Of a stretch of DNA of 64,000 bases, positions 47,998-58,600 are shown one piece after another. Below the pieces are notes generated by a model that saw only the letters and a list, made by a program, of their open reading frames with translations, was not told the DNA's origin and made no database searches. The translations under genes were made by a program, and so were the position numbers. Source of the stretch: Ramlibacter sp. PS4R-6 (lineage in GTDB: Bacteria; Pseudomonadota; Gammaproteobacteria; Burkholderiales; Burkholderiaceae_C); contig NZ_JBBHKA010000001.1 in the NCBI RefSeq assembly GCF_037572775.1, forward strand, positions 2,232,001-2,296,000, in the 5' to 3' direction. Numbering within the stretch: the stretch's first letter is position 1; every line of letters begins with the position of its first letter.

Positions 47998-48435
47998 ATG
48001 TACAAGCGCATCCTGCTCGCCTACGACGGCTCCGACGCCGGGCAGAGGGCATTGCTCGACTGCAAGGAAATCTGCCAGTGGGGGCAGTCCGAGCTCTTCT
48101 TGATAGCCGTGATGCCCTCGGCGATGAGCTTCGTGGGCCTCGAAGGCGGTGTCTATGACATCGAACTCGAGGAGCGCGAGAAGAAAAAGCACCAGGCCGT
48201 GCTGGACGACGGCGTGCGGCGCCTGGCCGAGATCGGCACCAGCGCCAAGGGCGAGGTGGTGGTGGGCGAAGCCATCGACGAGATCACCAAGTACGCCCGC
48301 AAGGTGGACGCCAACCTGATCATCGTCGGCCACAAGCACCTGGACAGCTGGGCCGCGCGCTGGTGGCGCGGCTCGATCTCCGGCGCGCTGATCGAGCATT
48401 CCCCCTGCAGCGTGCTCGTCGTCATCACCCAGTAA
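47998..48435 (+). CDS. universal stress protein (UspA family)
   Basis: 145 residues. YKRILLAYDGSDAGQRALLDC at the start and the nucleotide-binding G-x2-G-x9-G-S/T region (VGHKHLDSWAARWWRGSISG then SPCSVLVV) are present, so it probably binds ATP. A run EEREKKKHQAVLDDGV lies in the middle. CGGAGAA is 6 bases before the ATG. Stands 7 bases before a methyltransferase gene, probably cotranscribed. Confidence 0.9.
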   Translation: MYKRILLAYDGSDAGQRALLDCKEICQWGQSELFLIAVMPSAMSFVGLEGGVYDIELEEREKKKHQAVLDDGVRRLAEIGTSAKGEVVVGEAIDEITKYARKVDANLIIVGHKHLDSWAARWWRGSISGALIEHSPCSVLVVITQ

Positions 48436-48442
48436 GAACACC

Positions 48443-49099
48443 ATGCGCCCGAGAATCGAGCCGGGCCGCCGGCCCGACCGGCAAGCCGCCCTCAAACAGT
48501 ACAAGGGGCGCGCCCGCTATTACGACACCGAGCTCATGCTCTTCGAGCCCATCCGGGCCGAGGCGATCGCGCTGCTGCAGCTGCACCCGGGCGACCGTGT
48601 CATCGACGTGGGCTGCGGCACCGGCCTGAGCTTCGACCGCCTGCACAGCCGTGTCGGCAAGATCGGCCGCATCACCGGCGTCGAGCAATGCCCCGAGATG
48701 ATGGCGCAGGCCAAGGAAAAGGTCGCGCAGCACCGCTGGACGAATGTGGACCTGGTGACGGCCCCCGTCGCGACGGCGCGCATCGACGGCCTGGCCGACG
48801 CGGCGCTGTTCCACTTCACGCACGACATCCTGCGCGAGGAGGCGGCGGTGGCCAACGTGTTCGCGCACCTGAAGCCCGGCGCCCGTGTGGTCGCCGCGGG
48901 CCTGCAGTGGGCGCCGCCGTGGGCCTGGCCCACCAATGGCTTCGTGATGATGGCTGCGCTGTATTCGACGACCTCGCTGGAGGGCCTGGGCCACCCCTGG
49001 AGCCGGCTCGCGCCGCGCCTCGAAAACTTCCGTGTTCAGCACACGGTGCTGGGCGGCATCTACGTCGCCTCCGGCACGTTCGATCCTCGTCACCACTGA
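48443..49099 (+). CDS. class I SAM-dependent methyltransferase
   Basis: 218 residues. SAM motif VIDVGCGTGLSFDRL near residue 52, acidic residue in ITGVEQCPEMM near 77, post-motif ADAALFHFTHDIL near 115 and LKPGARVVAAGLQW near 140. A Trp/Pro-rich stretch (WAPPWAWPTNG) follows. Substrate unknown. Follows the stress protein gene by 7 bases. Confidence 0.82.
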   Translation: MRPRIEPGRRPDRQAALKQYKGRARYYDTELMLFEPIRAEAIALLQLHPGDRVIDVGCGTGLSFDRLHSRVGKIGRITGVEQCPEMMAQAKEKVAQHRWTNVDLVTAPVATARIDGLADAALFHFTHDILREEAAVANVFAHLKPGARVVAAGLQWAPPWAWPTNGFVMMAALYSTTSLEGLGHPWSRLAPRLENFRVQHTVLGGIYVASGTFDPRHH

Positions 49100-49135
49100 T
49101 CAACGGGAGCGCATGCGCGTGCTAGTGTCGCGCGC

Positions 49136-50626
49136 ATGAAGAAACTCACACTCGTCTTCGCGGCCCTCGTCCTGGCGGGCTGCGCCACGCCGCCTTCGTC
49201 CGACAAGCTGGGCAAGGTGAAGAACCTGGTGGTGATCTACGCCGAGAACCACAGCTTCGACAACATGTACGGCATGTTCCCGGGCGCCAACGGCGTGGCC
49301 AACGCGACGCCCGAGCAGTACACGCAGCTCGACCACGACGGCCAGCCGCTCAAGGAGTTGATCGTGTTCGGCTCCGACGGCAAGCCGAACCCGGCCTTCC
49401 CGCGCATGCCGAACAAGCCGTTCCGCATCGACGCGCCGCCGGTCAACCGCCCGCCCACCACCATCGTGCCCAGCCCGATCCACGTGTTCTGGCACAACAT
49501 CGAGCAGATCAACGGCGGCAAGAACAACATGTTCGCGGCCATGTCCAACGTGGGCGGCTGGACCATGGGCTACTACGACGGCAGCTCGTTCAAGCTGTGG
49601 CAATGGGCCAAGGGCTACACCTTGGCCGACAACTTCTTCATGGGCGCGTTCGGCGGCTCGTACCTCAACCACCAGTACCTCGTTTGCGCCTGCGCACCGA
49701 AGCACGACAACGCGCCGGACTCCATGCGCGTGCGCCTCGATGCCAGGGGCAAGCTCGAAAAGCGCCCCGATTCGCCCTCGGCCAACGAAGGCGCGGTGCG
49801 CGTGTTCAGCTCCGGTGGCGGGCAGGTGAGCCCCGATGGCTGGTCGCTCAACACCTCGCAGCCCGCGTACCAGCCCAGCGGCATCCCGCCAGCGGCCAAC
49901 GGCCCGAAGGAGATGGCCGACCCCGCCGGCACGCAAGGCTCCGGCCAGCCGGTGCCACCGCAGACCGCGGCGACGATCGGCGACCTGCTGTCGCAGAAGG
50001 GCGTGTCGTGGGCCTGGTACGCCGGCGCGTACAACCAGGCGCTGGCCGACGGGCAGCAGCCTCCCAGTGCGAAGCGCTCGATCATCTACACCCGCGACAA
50101 CAACTCGCCCAATTTCCAGCCGCACCACCAGCCGTTCAACTACTACGCGCGTTTCGCGCCGGGCACGGCCGACCGCGCCAAGCACCTGCTCGACGGCGAC
50201 GACTTCGTGAAGGCGATCGAAGGCGGCACGCTGCCGGCGGTGAGCTTCTACAAGCCCGCCGGCCGCGACACGCAGCACCCGTCGTACACCGACATCGTCA
50301 CCGGCGACATCCACATCGACGCGCTGCTGCACAAGCTCAGGGCCAGCCCGCAGTGGAAGGACATGCTGGTCGTCGTGACCTACGACGAGAACGGCGGCTA
50401 CTGGGACCACGTGGCGCCACCCACCGGCCCCGGCTGGGGCGACCGTTTCGGCCCCGGCTCGCGCATCCCGACGCTGCTCATCGGGCCTTCGGTCCGCAAG
50501 GGCTTCGTCGACCACACGGCGTACGACACCACGTCGATCCTGCAGTTCATCTCGAAGCGCTGGGGGCTGTCGCAGCTGCCGGGCGTGCGGCCGAAGATGG
50601 GGGACTTCTCGGCTGCACTCGAGTAG
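49136..50626 (+). CDS. lipoprotein phosphoesterase (phospholipase C / acid phosphatase AcpA-like)
   Basis: 496 residues. Lipoprotein signal with lipobox LAGC near residue 19. The phosphoesterase-family opening NLVVIYAENHSFDNMYGMFPGANG is near residue 30, with the metal-binding Glu-Asn. AYTDIVTGDIHIDALLHKL-type sequence lies near 385, VVVTYDENGGYWDHVAPP near 405 (metal ligands Asp, Glu, His) and GSRIPTLLIGPSVRKGFVDH near 440. Anchored to a membrane facing the periplasm, it would cleave phosphate esters, possibly for phosphorus scavenging. No Pho box was recognised upstream. Confidence 0.87.
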   Translation: MKKLTLVFAALVLAGCATPPSSDKLGKVKNLVVIYAENHSFDNMYGMFPGANGVANATPEQYTQLDHDGQPLKELIVFGSDGKPNPAFPRMPNKPFRIDAPPVNRPPTTIVPSPIHVFWHNIEQINGGKNNMFAAMSNVGGWTMGYYDGSSFKLWQWAKGYTLADNFFMGAFGGSYLNHQYLVCACAPKHDNAPDSMRVRLDARGKLEKRPDSPSANEGAVRVFSSGGGQVSPDGWSLNTSQPAYQPSGIPPAANGPKEMADPAGTQGSGQPVPPQTAATIGDLLSQKGVSWAWYAGAYNQALADGQQPPSAKRSIIYTRDNNSPNFQPHHQPFNYYARFAPGTADRAKHLLDGDDFVKAIEGGTLPAVSFYKPAGRDTQHPSYTDIVTGDIHIDALLHKLRASPQWKDMLVVVTYDENGGYWDHVAPPTGPGWGDRFGPGSRIPTLLIGPSVRKGFVDHTAYDTTSILQFISKRWGLSQLPGVRPKMGDFSAALE

Positions 50627-50669
50627 TTTTCGTCGGGCTGGCACCACCCGTCCCGGTCCGGACCATCAC

Positions 50670-50787
50670 CCGGATGTTCAATGCGATGCACATCCGGTGA
50701 ACAGCCCGTAAACCGCCAGTAAAGTTCCCGCCCATTCGAAGGAATGGGCCTACGCCACTACGCGTGGAGCGCCGATGCTGAGGCATC
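50670..50787 (+). other. structured leader upstream of the RND efflux operon
   Basis: The 219-base gap holds three hairpins in a row: CCGGATG/CATCCGG (50670-50697, 14-base loop), an 8-bp stem GCCCATTC-GAAG-GAATGGGC (50730-50749) and GATGC-TGAG-GCATC (50774-50787). None has a U-run. The first may end the phosphoesterase transcript; the others lie in the likely 5' leader of mdtA. Regulation by structure is inferred. Confidence 0.4.
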
Positions 50788-50845
50788 ATGCTGCGTTGCA
50801 AAGTACGGCACCGGCGTGCTGTTCCGGGCCGGAACAAGGAAGAGC

Positions 50846-52486
50846 ATGGATCCCACGCCGCAAGAAGACCAACAACAGGAACCCGCACTGCCGCGCGTGA
50901 GCGCGCGCGCCCGCATCATCGGCAGCGTCATCGCCGTGCTCGTCGTCGCCGGCCTCGGCTGGCTGGCCTGGGACCTCACCCATTCATCCGGCGGCGCCTC
51001 GGGCGCCGCATCCGGCGCATCCGGTGCACGTGCGGGTGGTGGGGGCGGCGGCGGTTTCGGCGGCGGAGGCGGCGGCCGCGGCGGCCCGCCCACCACCGTG
51101 GGCGTCGCCGCTGCCGAACGCGCGGACCTTCCCGTCACCATCGATGCGCTGGGCACCGTCGTGCCGCTGGCCACGGTCAAGGTGCGCCCGCAAGTGTCGG
51201 GCGTGCTGCAGCAGGTGAACTTCAAGGAAGGGCAAATGGTCAAGAAGGGCGACCTGCTCGCGCAGATCGACCCGCGCCAGTTCGAGATGGCCCTGCAGCA
51301 GGCCACCGGCGCGCGCATGAAGGACGAGGCGCAGCTGCAGGCGGCCAAGGTCACGCTGGAGCGCTTCCGCACACTGCTCAAGCAGGATTCCATCGCGCGG
51401 CAGGAAGTCGACACGCAGGAGGCGCTGGTCAAGCAGCTGGAGGCGACGCTGGTCGTCGACCGCGCCAACGAAGGCACCGCGCGCCTGAACCTGGGCTACA
51501 CGCGCATCGTCGCGCCCGTGGCGGGGCGCGTGGGCCTGCGCGTGGTGGACGTCGGCAACGTCGTCAGCTCGTCGGATGCCAATGGCGTCGCGCTCATCAC
51601 GCAGCTGTCGCCCATCGACGTGGAGTTCGCGATCCCGCAGGACCAGGCGGCGTGGATGCAGCAGAACATGGGCGCGTTCATGGAGGCGAAGGCGTTCGAC
51701 CGCACGCGCCAGGCCGTGCTCGACACGGGCACCTTCGCGTCACTGGACAACCAGGTGGACGTGCAGACCGGCACCGTGCGCGCCAAGGCCCGCTTCAACA
51801 ACGCGCGCGGCGTGCTGTTCCCCAGCCAGTTCGTCAACGTGCAGGTCAACGTGCGCACGATCAAGGACGCGGTGGTGGTGCCTGTCGCGGCGGTGCGCCA
51901 CGGCGCCAACAACAACGACTTCGTGTTCGTCCTGAACCAGGACCGCACGGTGTCCATGCGCACGGTGAAGACCGGCCAGCAGACGGTGGACAAGGTGCAG
52001 GTCACCAGCGGCCTGCAGCTGGGCGAGCGCGTGATCACCGAAGGCGCCGACCGCCTGCGCGAAGGCTCGCGCGTGGTGCTGCCGGGCGACGCGCCGGGCG
52101 CGGGCGGCGGCGGTGGTGGCCGGCGCAGGCAAGGTGCGAGCGCGCCGGCCGGTGCCGGGTCGGCCCCCGCGTTGCCCGAAGGCTCGCCCGCGCAGGCCCC
52201 GCAACAGCAGCAAGGCCAGCCGCGCATGGCACGGCGTGGCGCGGCGTCCGGCGACACGGGCGCCGCGGCCGCGCCGCCCGCGGCGACAGCAACCGCCGGC
52301 GCCGGCCCGTCCGACAAGCCCACGCCCGAGCAGCGCCAGCGCATGCTCGACTCCGCGCAGGGCGATGCCGAGCAGCTCGAGCGCCGCAAGCGCTTCCTCG
52401 ACGCGCTCGACCGCGGCGACCCGCAGGCCATCGAGCGCTGGCGCGCGATGCAGCAGCGCCGGCGCGAAGGCGGGGCCGCGCAGTGA
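50846..52486 (+). CDS. mdtA: RND efflux membrane-fusion protein with long C-terminal extension
   Basis: 546 residues; MdtA-type adaptors are usually about 400. One membrane helix lies near residues 20-40, followed by a Gly-rich linker (near 50-75, runs of G). The adaptor core (about 80-410) has the lipoyl half-motifs (GTVVPLATVKVRPQVSGVLQ; NLGYTRIVAPVAGRVGLR) and alpha-hairpin. The last about 130 residues are rich in Gly, Ala, Gln and Pro, ending in a charged helix PEQRQRMLDSAQGDAEQLE. AAGGAAGA precedes the ATG at 50846. It links the two RND pumps downstream to the outer-membrane channel. Confidence 0.88.
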   Translation: MDPTPQEDQQQEPALPRVSARARIIGSVIAVLVVAGLGWLAWDLTHSSGGASGAASGASGARAGGGGGGGFGGGGGGRGGPPTTVGVAAAERADLPVTIDALGTVVPLATVKVRPQVSGVLQQVNFKEGQMVKKGDLLAQIDPRQFEMALQQATGARMKDEAQLQAAKVTLERFRTLLKQDSIARQEVDTQEALVKQLEATLVVDRANEGTARLNLGYTRIVAPVAGRVGLRVVDVGNVVSSSDANGVALITQLSPIDVEFAIPQDQAAWMQQNMGAFMEAKAFDRTRQAVLDTGTFASLDNQVDVQTGTVRAKARFNNARGVLFPSQFVNVQVNVRTIKDAVVVPVAAVRHGANNNDFVFVLNQDRTVSMRTVKTGQQTVDKVQVTSGLQLGERVITEGADRLREGSRVVLPGDAPGAGGGGGGRRRQGASAPAGAGSAPALPEGSPAQAPQQQQGQPRMARRGAASGDTGAAAAPPAATATAGAGPSDKPTPEQRQRMLDSAQGDAEQLERRKRFLDALDRGDPQAIERWRAMQQRRREGGAAQ

Positions 52487-52496
52487 CGCGAGCGCC

Positions 52497-55400
52497 ATGA
52501 GCCCGTCGCGTCCCTTCATCCAGCGGCCGGTCGCGACCTCGCTGCTGATGCTGGCCATCGTGCTGGCCGGCCTGGTCGGCTTCCGCATGCTGCCGCTCGC
52601 CGCGCTGCCGCAGGTGGACTACCCGACCATCCAGGTACAGACGCTGTACCCCGGCGCCAGCCCCGAGGTGATGGCGCAGACCGTTTCCGCGCCGCTGGAG
52701 CGCCAGTTCGGCCAGATGGCGGGCCTGTCGCGCATGAGCTCGACCAGCGCCGCGGGCGTGTCCATCGTCACGCTGCAGTTCACGCTGGGCCTGGCGCTCG
52801 ACATCGCCGAGCAGCAGGTGCAGGCCGCGATCAATGCGGGCGCGTCGCTTCTTCCGGCAGATCTGCCGGCGCCACCGGTGTACGCCAAGGTCAACCCGGC
52901 CGACGCGCCGGTGCTGTCGCTGGCGATCACGTCGGACTCGATGCCGCTCACCGACGTGCAGAACATCGCCAACACGCGCATCGCGCTGAAGATCAGCCAG
53001 GTGAGCGGCGTGGGCCTGGTCACGCTGTCGGGCGGGCAGAGGCCGGCCGTGCGCATCCAGGTCGACACGCGCGCGCTGGCCTCGTACGGCCTCACGCTCT
53101 CCGACGTGCGCACGGCCATCACCGGCTCCAACGCCAACGGCGCCAAGGGCAGCCTCGACGGCCCGACGCGCGCCTACACGATCAATGCCAACGACCAGTT
53201 GGTCACCGCGGCCGACTACCAGAACCTCGTCGTCGCCTTCAAGAACGGCGCGCCGGTGCGGCTGAAGGACATCGCCAAGGCGGTGGAGAGCGCCGAGAAC
53301 GTCAAGCTCGGCGCGTGGGCCATGGTCGGCGGGGAACTGAAGCCCGCGGTGATCCTGAACGTGCAGCGCCAGCCCGGCGCCAACGTGATCCAGACGGTCG
53401 ACGCCATCAAGCAGCGCCTGCCCGAACTCACCGGCAGCCTGCCGGCGTCGATCCACGTCGACGTGCTGTCGGACCGCACCACGGGCATCCGCGCCTCGGT
53501 ACACCACGTGCAGATCGAGCTGGTGCTGGCCGTGGTGCTGGTGGTGCTCGTGATCTTCGCCTTCCTGCACAGCACGCGCGCCACCGTGATCGCGAGCCTG
53601 GCGGTGCCGATCTCGCTCATCGGCACCTGCGGGGCGATGTACCTGCTGGGCTATTCGCTGAACAACCTGTCGCTGATGGCGCTGACCATCGCCACCGGCT
53701 TCGTCGTCGACGACGCCATCGTGATGATCGAGAACATCTCGCGCCACATCGAGGCCGGCGAGCCGCCGCTGGACGCCGCGTACAAGGGCGCCACAGAGAT
53801 CGGCTTCACCATCATCTCGCTGACGGTGTCGCTCATCGCGGTGCTGATCCCGCTGCTGTTCATGGGCGACGTGGTGGGGCGCCTGTTCCGCGAGTTCGCC
53901 GTCACGCTCGCCATCACCATCCTGATCTCCGCCGTCGTCTCGCTGACGCTGGTGCCCATGATGTCGGGCCGCTGGCTCAAGGCGCACCCGGGTGGCGAGA
54001 CGGGCATCGGCGGCAGGATCCAGCAGAAGATCGACAAGGTCATCGAGCACTACGACCGCTGGCTCACCTGGGTGATCGAGCGCGAGCGGCTCACGCTGTG
54101 GGTGGCGTTCGCCACGCTCGTGCTCACGGTGCTGCTGTACGTCTTCATCCCCAAGGGCCTGTTCCCGACGCAGGACACCGGCCAGCTGCAGGCGCGCGTG
54201 CAGGCCGGCGAATCCATCTCGTACACCGAGATGGCGCGGCTGCAGCAGGACGTGGCGCGGGCGATCATGGAAGACCCCGACGTCGAGACGCTGCAAAGCT
54301 TCGTCGGCGTGGACGCGGCCAACAACACAATGCTGCACACCGGCCGCATGCTGATCAACCTGAAGAAGAGCCACCGCAACCAGGAAAAGATCATCGAGGC
54401 CCTGCGCGAGAAGGCCTCGCGCATCGCCGGCGTCGCCATCTTCCTGCAGCCCACGCAGGACCTGACCATCGACGCCGAGACCGGCCCCACGCAGTACCGC
54501 ATCTCGATGGAGGGGGCCGACCGCCTGGTGGTGACCGACTGGGCCACGCGCCTGGTCGAGCGCCTGCGCACGGTGGACAAGGTGCGCAACGTGGAGACCG
54601 ACGCGAACGCCAGCGGCTCGGCCGTGTACGTCGAGATCGACCGCGATACGGCCGCGCGCCTGAACGTGTCGGCATCGGCCATCGACGACGCGCTGTACAG
54701 CGCCTTCGGCCAGCGCATCGTCTCCACCATCTTCACGCAGACCAACCAGTACCGCGTGATCCTCGAATCCACGCCCGACAGCGCGGCGTCGCCGGCGTCC
54801 ATCGGCATGGTGCAGCTGAAGACGGGCTCGGGCGACTCGACCTCGCTCGGCTCCATCGCGCGCATCGTCGAAAGGCCCGCGCCGCTGCAAATCACGCACG
54901 TGGGCCAGTACCCGGCGACCACCGTCAACTTCGACACGGCGCCGGGCGTCGCGCTGGGCACTTCCGTCAAGGCGATCCGCGACGCCGCCAAGGACATCAA
55001 CCTGCCGGCGGCGGTGACCATGACCTTCGTCGGCGCGTCGGGCGCGTACGAGGCCTCGCTGGCCAACGAGCTGTGGCTGATCCTGGCCGCGGTGATCTGC
55101 GTCTACATCGTGCTGGGCGTGCTGTACGAAAGCTACATCCACCCGCTGACGATCCTCTCGACGCTGCCGTCGGCCGGCGTGGGCGCGCTGCTGGCGCTGA
55201 TCCTCACGGGCAACGACCTGGGCGTGATCGGCATCATCGGCATCATCCTCTTGATCGGCATCGTCAAGAAGAACGCGATCATGATGATCGACTTCGCCAT
55301 CGACGCCGAGCGCACCGAGGGCAAGAGCCCGCGCGAGGCCATCCACCAGGCCGCGCTGCTGCGCTTCCGGCCCATCCTGATGACGACGCTGGCCGCGCTG

Positions 55401-55601
55401 GGCGCCGCGCTGCCGCTGATGTTCGGCTGGGGCGAGGGCGCCGAGCTGCGCCGGCCGCTGGGCCTGGCGATCTTCGGCGGCCTGATCGTGAGCCAGATGC
55501 TCACGCTGTTCACCACGCCGGTGATCTACCTCGGCTTCGACAAGGCGGCGCGGCGCTGGGGGCGCAAGCGCACCGAAGCCGAGCTGCGGAGCGCCGAGTA
55601 G
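52497..55601 (+). CDS. mdtB: RND multidrug efflux transporter, MdtB type
   Basis: 1034 residues, twelve membrane helices. PFIQRPVATSLLMLAIVLAG at the start, the proton-relay Asp pair in GFVVDDAIVMIENISRH near residue 405, VPMMSGRWLK near 485, and TM12-end MTTLAALGAALPLM near 965. Paired with the next gene, as MdtB and MdtC form a heterotrimer in E. coli. Start is the ATG 10 bases after the mdtA stop; its stop abuts the next ATG. Confidence 0.92.
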   Translation: MSPSRPFIQRPVATSLLMLAIVLAGLVGFRMLPLAALPQVDYPTIQVQTLYPGASPEVMAQTVSAPLERQFGQMAGLSRMSSTSAAGVSIVTLQFTLGLALDIAEQQVQAAINAGASLLPADLPAPPVYAKVNPADAPVLSLAITSDSMPLTDVQNIANTRIALKISQVSGVGLVTLSGGQRPAVRIQVDTRALASYGLTLSDVRTAITGSNANGAKGSLDGPTRAYTINANDQLVTAADYQNLVVAFKNGAPVRLKDIAKAVESAENVKLGAWAMVGGELKPAVILNVQRQPGANVIQTVDAIKQRLPELTGSLPASIHVDVLSDRTTGIRASVHHVQIELVLAVVLVVLVIFAFLHSTRATVIASLAVPISLIGTCGAMYLLGYSLNNLSLMALTIATGFVVDDAIVMIENISRHIEAGEPPLDAAYKGATEIGFTIISLTVSLIAVLIPLLFMGDVVGRLFREFAVTLAITILISAVVSLTLVPMMSGRWLKAHPGGETGIGGRIQQKIDKVIEHYDRWLTWVIERERLTLWVAFATLVLTVLLYVFIPKGLFPTQDTGQLQARVQAGESISYTEMARLQQDVARAIMEDPDVETLQSFVGVDAANNTMLHTGRMLINLKKSHRNQEKIIEALREKASRIAGVAIFLQPTQDLTIDAETGPTQYRISMEGADRLVVTDWATRLVERLRTVDKVRNVETDANASGSAVYVEIDRDTAARLNVSASAIDDALYSAFGQRIVSTIFTQTNQYRVILESTPDSAASPASIGMVQLKTGSGDSTSLGSIARIVERPAPLQITHVGQYPATTVNFDTAPGVALGTSVKAIRDAAKDINLPAAVTMTFVGASGAYEASLANELWLILAAVICVYIVLGVLYESYIHPLTILSTLPSAGVGALLALILTGNDLGVIGIIGIILLIGIVKKNAIMMIDFAIDAERTEGKSPREAIHQAALLRFRPILMTTLAALGAALPLMFGWGEGAELRRPLGLAIFGGLIVSQMLTLFTTPVIYLGFDKAARRWGRKRTEAELRSAE

Positions 55602-58600
55602 ATGAACCTCTCGCGGCCTTTCATCGAGCGGCCCATTGCCACGGTGCTGCTGACGATCGGGCTGGCGCTGGCGGGCATAGGCGCGTTCTTCGTGCTGCCG
55701 GTGGCGCCGCTGCCGCAGGTGGACTACCCCGTGGTGTCCGTTTCCGCCAGCCTGCCGGGCGCGTCGCCGGAGACGATGGCCACCAGCGTCGCCACGCCGC
55801 TGGAGCGGCGGCTGGGCACGATCGCGGGCGTCAACGAGGTCACGTCCTCCAGCGGCGTCGGCTCCACGCGCATCACGCTGCAGTTCGACCTGAACCGGCA
55901 GATCGATTCGGCGGCGCGCGAGGTGCAGGCGGCGATCAACGCGTCGCGCGGCGACTTGCCGTCCAACCTGCGCAGCAACCCGACCTACCGCAAGGCCAAC
56001 CCCTCGGCGGCGCCGGTGGTCATCCTCGCGCTCACGTCGCCGACCAAGACGCCGGGCCAGATCTACGACTCGGTGTCGAACGTCGTGCAGCAGAAGGTTT
56101 CGCAGGTGCCGGGCGTGGGCGACGTGGAGCTGGGCGGCGGCTCGCTGCCCGCGGTGCGGGTGGAGATGATCCCCTTCGCCATGAACAAGTACGGCGTGTC
56201 GGCGGAGGATGTGCGCGCGGCGCTGCAGTCCAGCAGCGCCAATCGCCCGAAGGGAACGATCGAGGGCGCGGGCCGCCAGCTGCAGATCTACAGCAGCACG
56301 CGCGCGAGTGACGCCGCGGGCCGGCCCACGGCCAAGGACTACCGCGACATCGTCGTGGCCTGGCGCAACGGCGCCGGCATCCGCCTCACGGACGTGGCCA
56401 CGGTGAGCGACGGGCAGGAGAACATCAACACGCTGGGCCTGTTCAACGGCCAGCCGGCCGTGATCGTTCTGGTGACGCTGCAGCCCGGCGCCAACGCCAT
56501 CGAGACGGTCGACAAGGTGCAGGAGCTGCTCCCGGAGCTGCAGGACCAGCTGCCGCACGACATCAAGCTGCAGGTGGCGAGCGACCGCACCAAGTCCATC
56601 CGAGCGTCGCTGCACGAGGTGGAGATCACGCTGGTGATCGCCATCGCGCTGGTGGTGCTGGTGGTCAGCGCCTTCCTGCGCAGCGCGCGCGCCACCTTCA
56701 TCCCCGCCATCGCCACCATCGTCTCGCTGCTGGGCACCTTCGGCGTGATGTGGTTCCTGGGCTTCTCGCTGAACAACCTGTCGCTGATGGCCCTGACCGT
56801 GGCCACGGGCTTCGTGGTGGACGACGCCATCGTCGTGCTGGAGAACACCGCGCGCCACATCGAGGCGGGCATGGACCGATTCAAGGCCGCGTTGCTGGGC
56901 GCGCGCGAGGTCGGCTTCACCGTGCTGTCGATCAGCCTGTCGCTGGTGGCCGTGTTCATCCCGCTGCTGTTCATGGGCGGGCAGGTGGGGCGCCTGTTCC
57001 GCGAATTCGCCGTCACGCTGTCGGCGGCGGTGATGATTTCGCTCGTGATCTCGCTGACCACCACGCCGATGATGTGCGCGTGGCTGCTCGACCCCAAGGC
57101 GCACGTGAAGCAGCCGGGCCGCGTCTCGCGCTTCTTCGAGCGCGGCTTCGCGTGGACGCAGAAGATGTACGAGCACAGCCTGGACTGGGCGCTGGCCGCG
57201 CGCTGGCTCGTGCTGTTCGTACTGGTGCTGGTGATCGGCCTGAACGTCTACCTGTTCGTGCAGATCCCCAAGGGCTTCTTCCCGCAGCAGGACACCGGCC
57301 AGCTCAATGGCGGCCTGCGCGCCGACCAGAGCATCTCGTTCCAGGCCATGCAGGAGAAGCTGCGCACGCTGGTGGACATCATCAAGGCCGACCCTGCGGT
57401 GGACACGGTGGTGGGCTTCACCGGCGGCTCGCGCGCGGGCGGCGGCTTCCTCTCGGTCAGCCTGAAGCCGGCCCGCGACCGCGACGTGAAGGGCACGCAG
57501 GTCATCGCGCGCCTGCGGCCCAAGCTGGCGCAGGTGACGGGCGTGAGCCTGTTCCTCAACCCCGTGCAGGACGTCCGCATGGGCGGGCGGCAATCGAACA
57601 GCACCTACCAGTACACGCTGAAGAGCGACAACGTGGCCGACCTGCGGCGCTGGGCCGCGCGCCTGGCCGAGCAGATGAAGCAGCAGGACGCGCTGACCGA
57701 CGTGGACACCGACCAGCAGGAAAACGGCGTGGAGGTGTACGTGGACGTGGACAAGGACACCGCCGCGCGCATGGGCATCACCATGCGCGACGTCGACAAC
57801 GCGCTGTACGACGCCTTCGGCCAGCGCCAGGTGGCCACGATCTACGACGAGTTGAACCAGTACCGCGTGGTGCTGGGCGTGGCGCAGCGCTACATGCTGT
57901 CGCCGAATGCGCTGAAGGACATCTACGTGCCCGCGCGCGGCACGCCGGGCGACATCACGACACCGGTGAACACCGGGACCACGACGACGGCGGCCAAGTC
58001 CACCGCGGTGATCAACCCGGCGCTGCGCGACCAGGCCACCGGCCAGCCGGTGAGCACCGACGTCGGCACGATGGTGCCGCTGTCGGCCATTGCGCGCTTC
58101 GCCGAGCGGCCCACGCAAAGCGCGGTGAACCACCAGGACGCGGAACTGGCCACCACCATCTCGTACAACCTGGCCGAGGGCCACACCTTCTCCGACGCGC
58201 AGGCGGCCGTGCGCCAGGCCGAGGCCGAGGTGGGGCTGCCGATCAACGTGCGCGGCAGCTTCCAGGGCACGGCGCGCGCGGCGCAGGAATCGCAGGGCCA
58301 GCAGCCGCTGCTGATCCTGGCGGCCATCGTCGTCATCTACATCCTGCTGGGCGTGCTGTACGAAAGCCTGGTGCACCCGATCACCGTGCTGTCGACGCTG
58401 CCGTCGGCGGGCGTGGGCGCCGTGCTGGCGCTGCTGATGTTCAAGATGGAGCTGTCGATCATCGCGCTGATCGGGCTGTTCCTGCTGATCGGCATCGTCA
58501 AGAAGAACGCCATCCTGATCATCGACTTCGCGCTGGAGGCCGAGCGCTCACGCGGCCTGTCGCCGCTGGCCGCCGTGCGCGAGGCATCGCTGCTGCGTTT

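Noticed and set aside
52035..58376. 2113-codon open frame antisense to the mdtBC genes
   Set aside because: Its product is His/Arg/Asp/Val-rich with no domain and mirrors the RND codons; long antisense frames are expected at this GC content.
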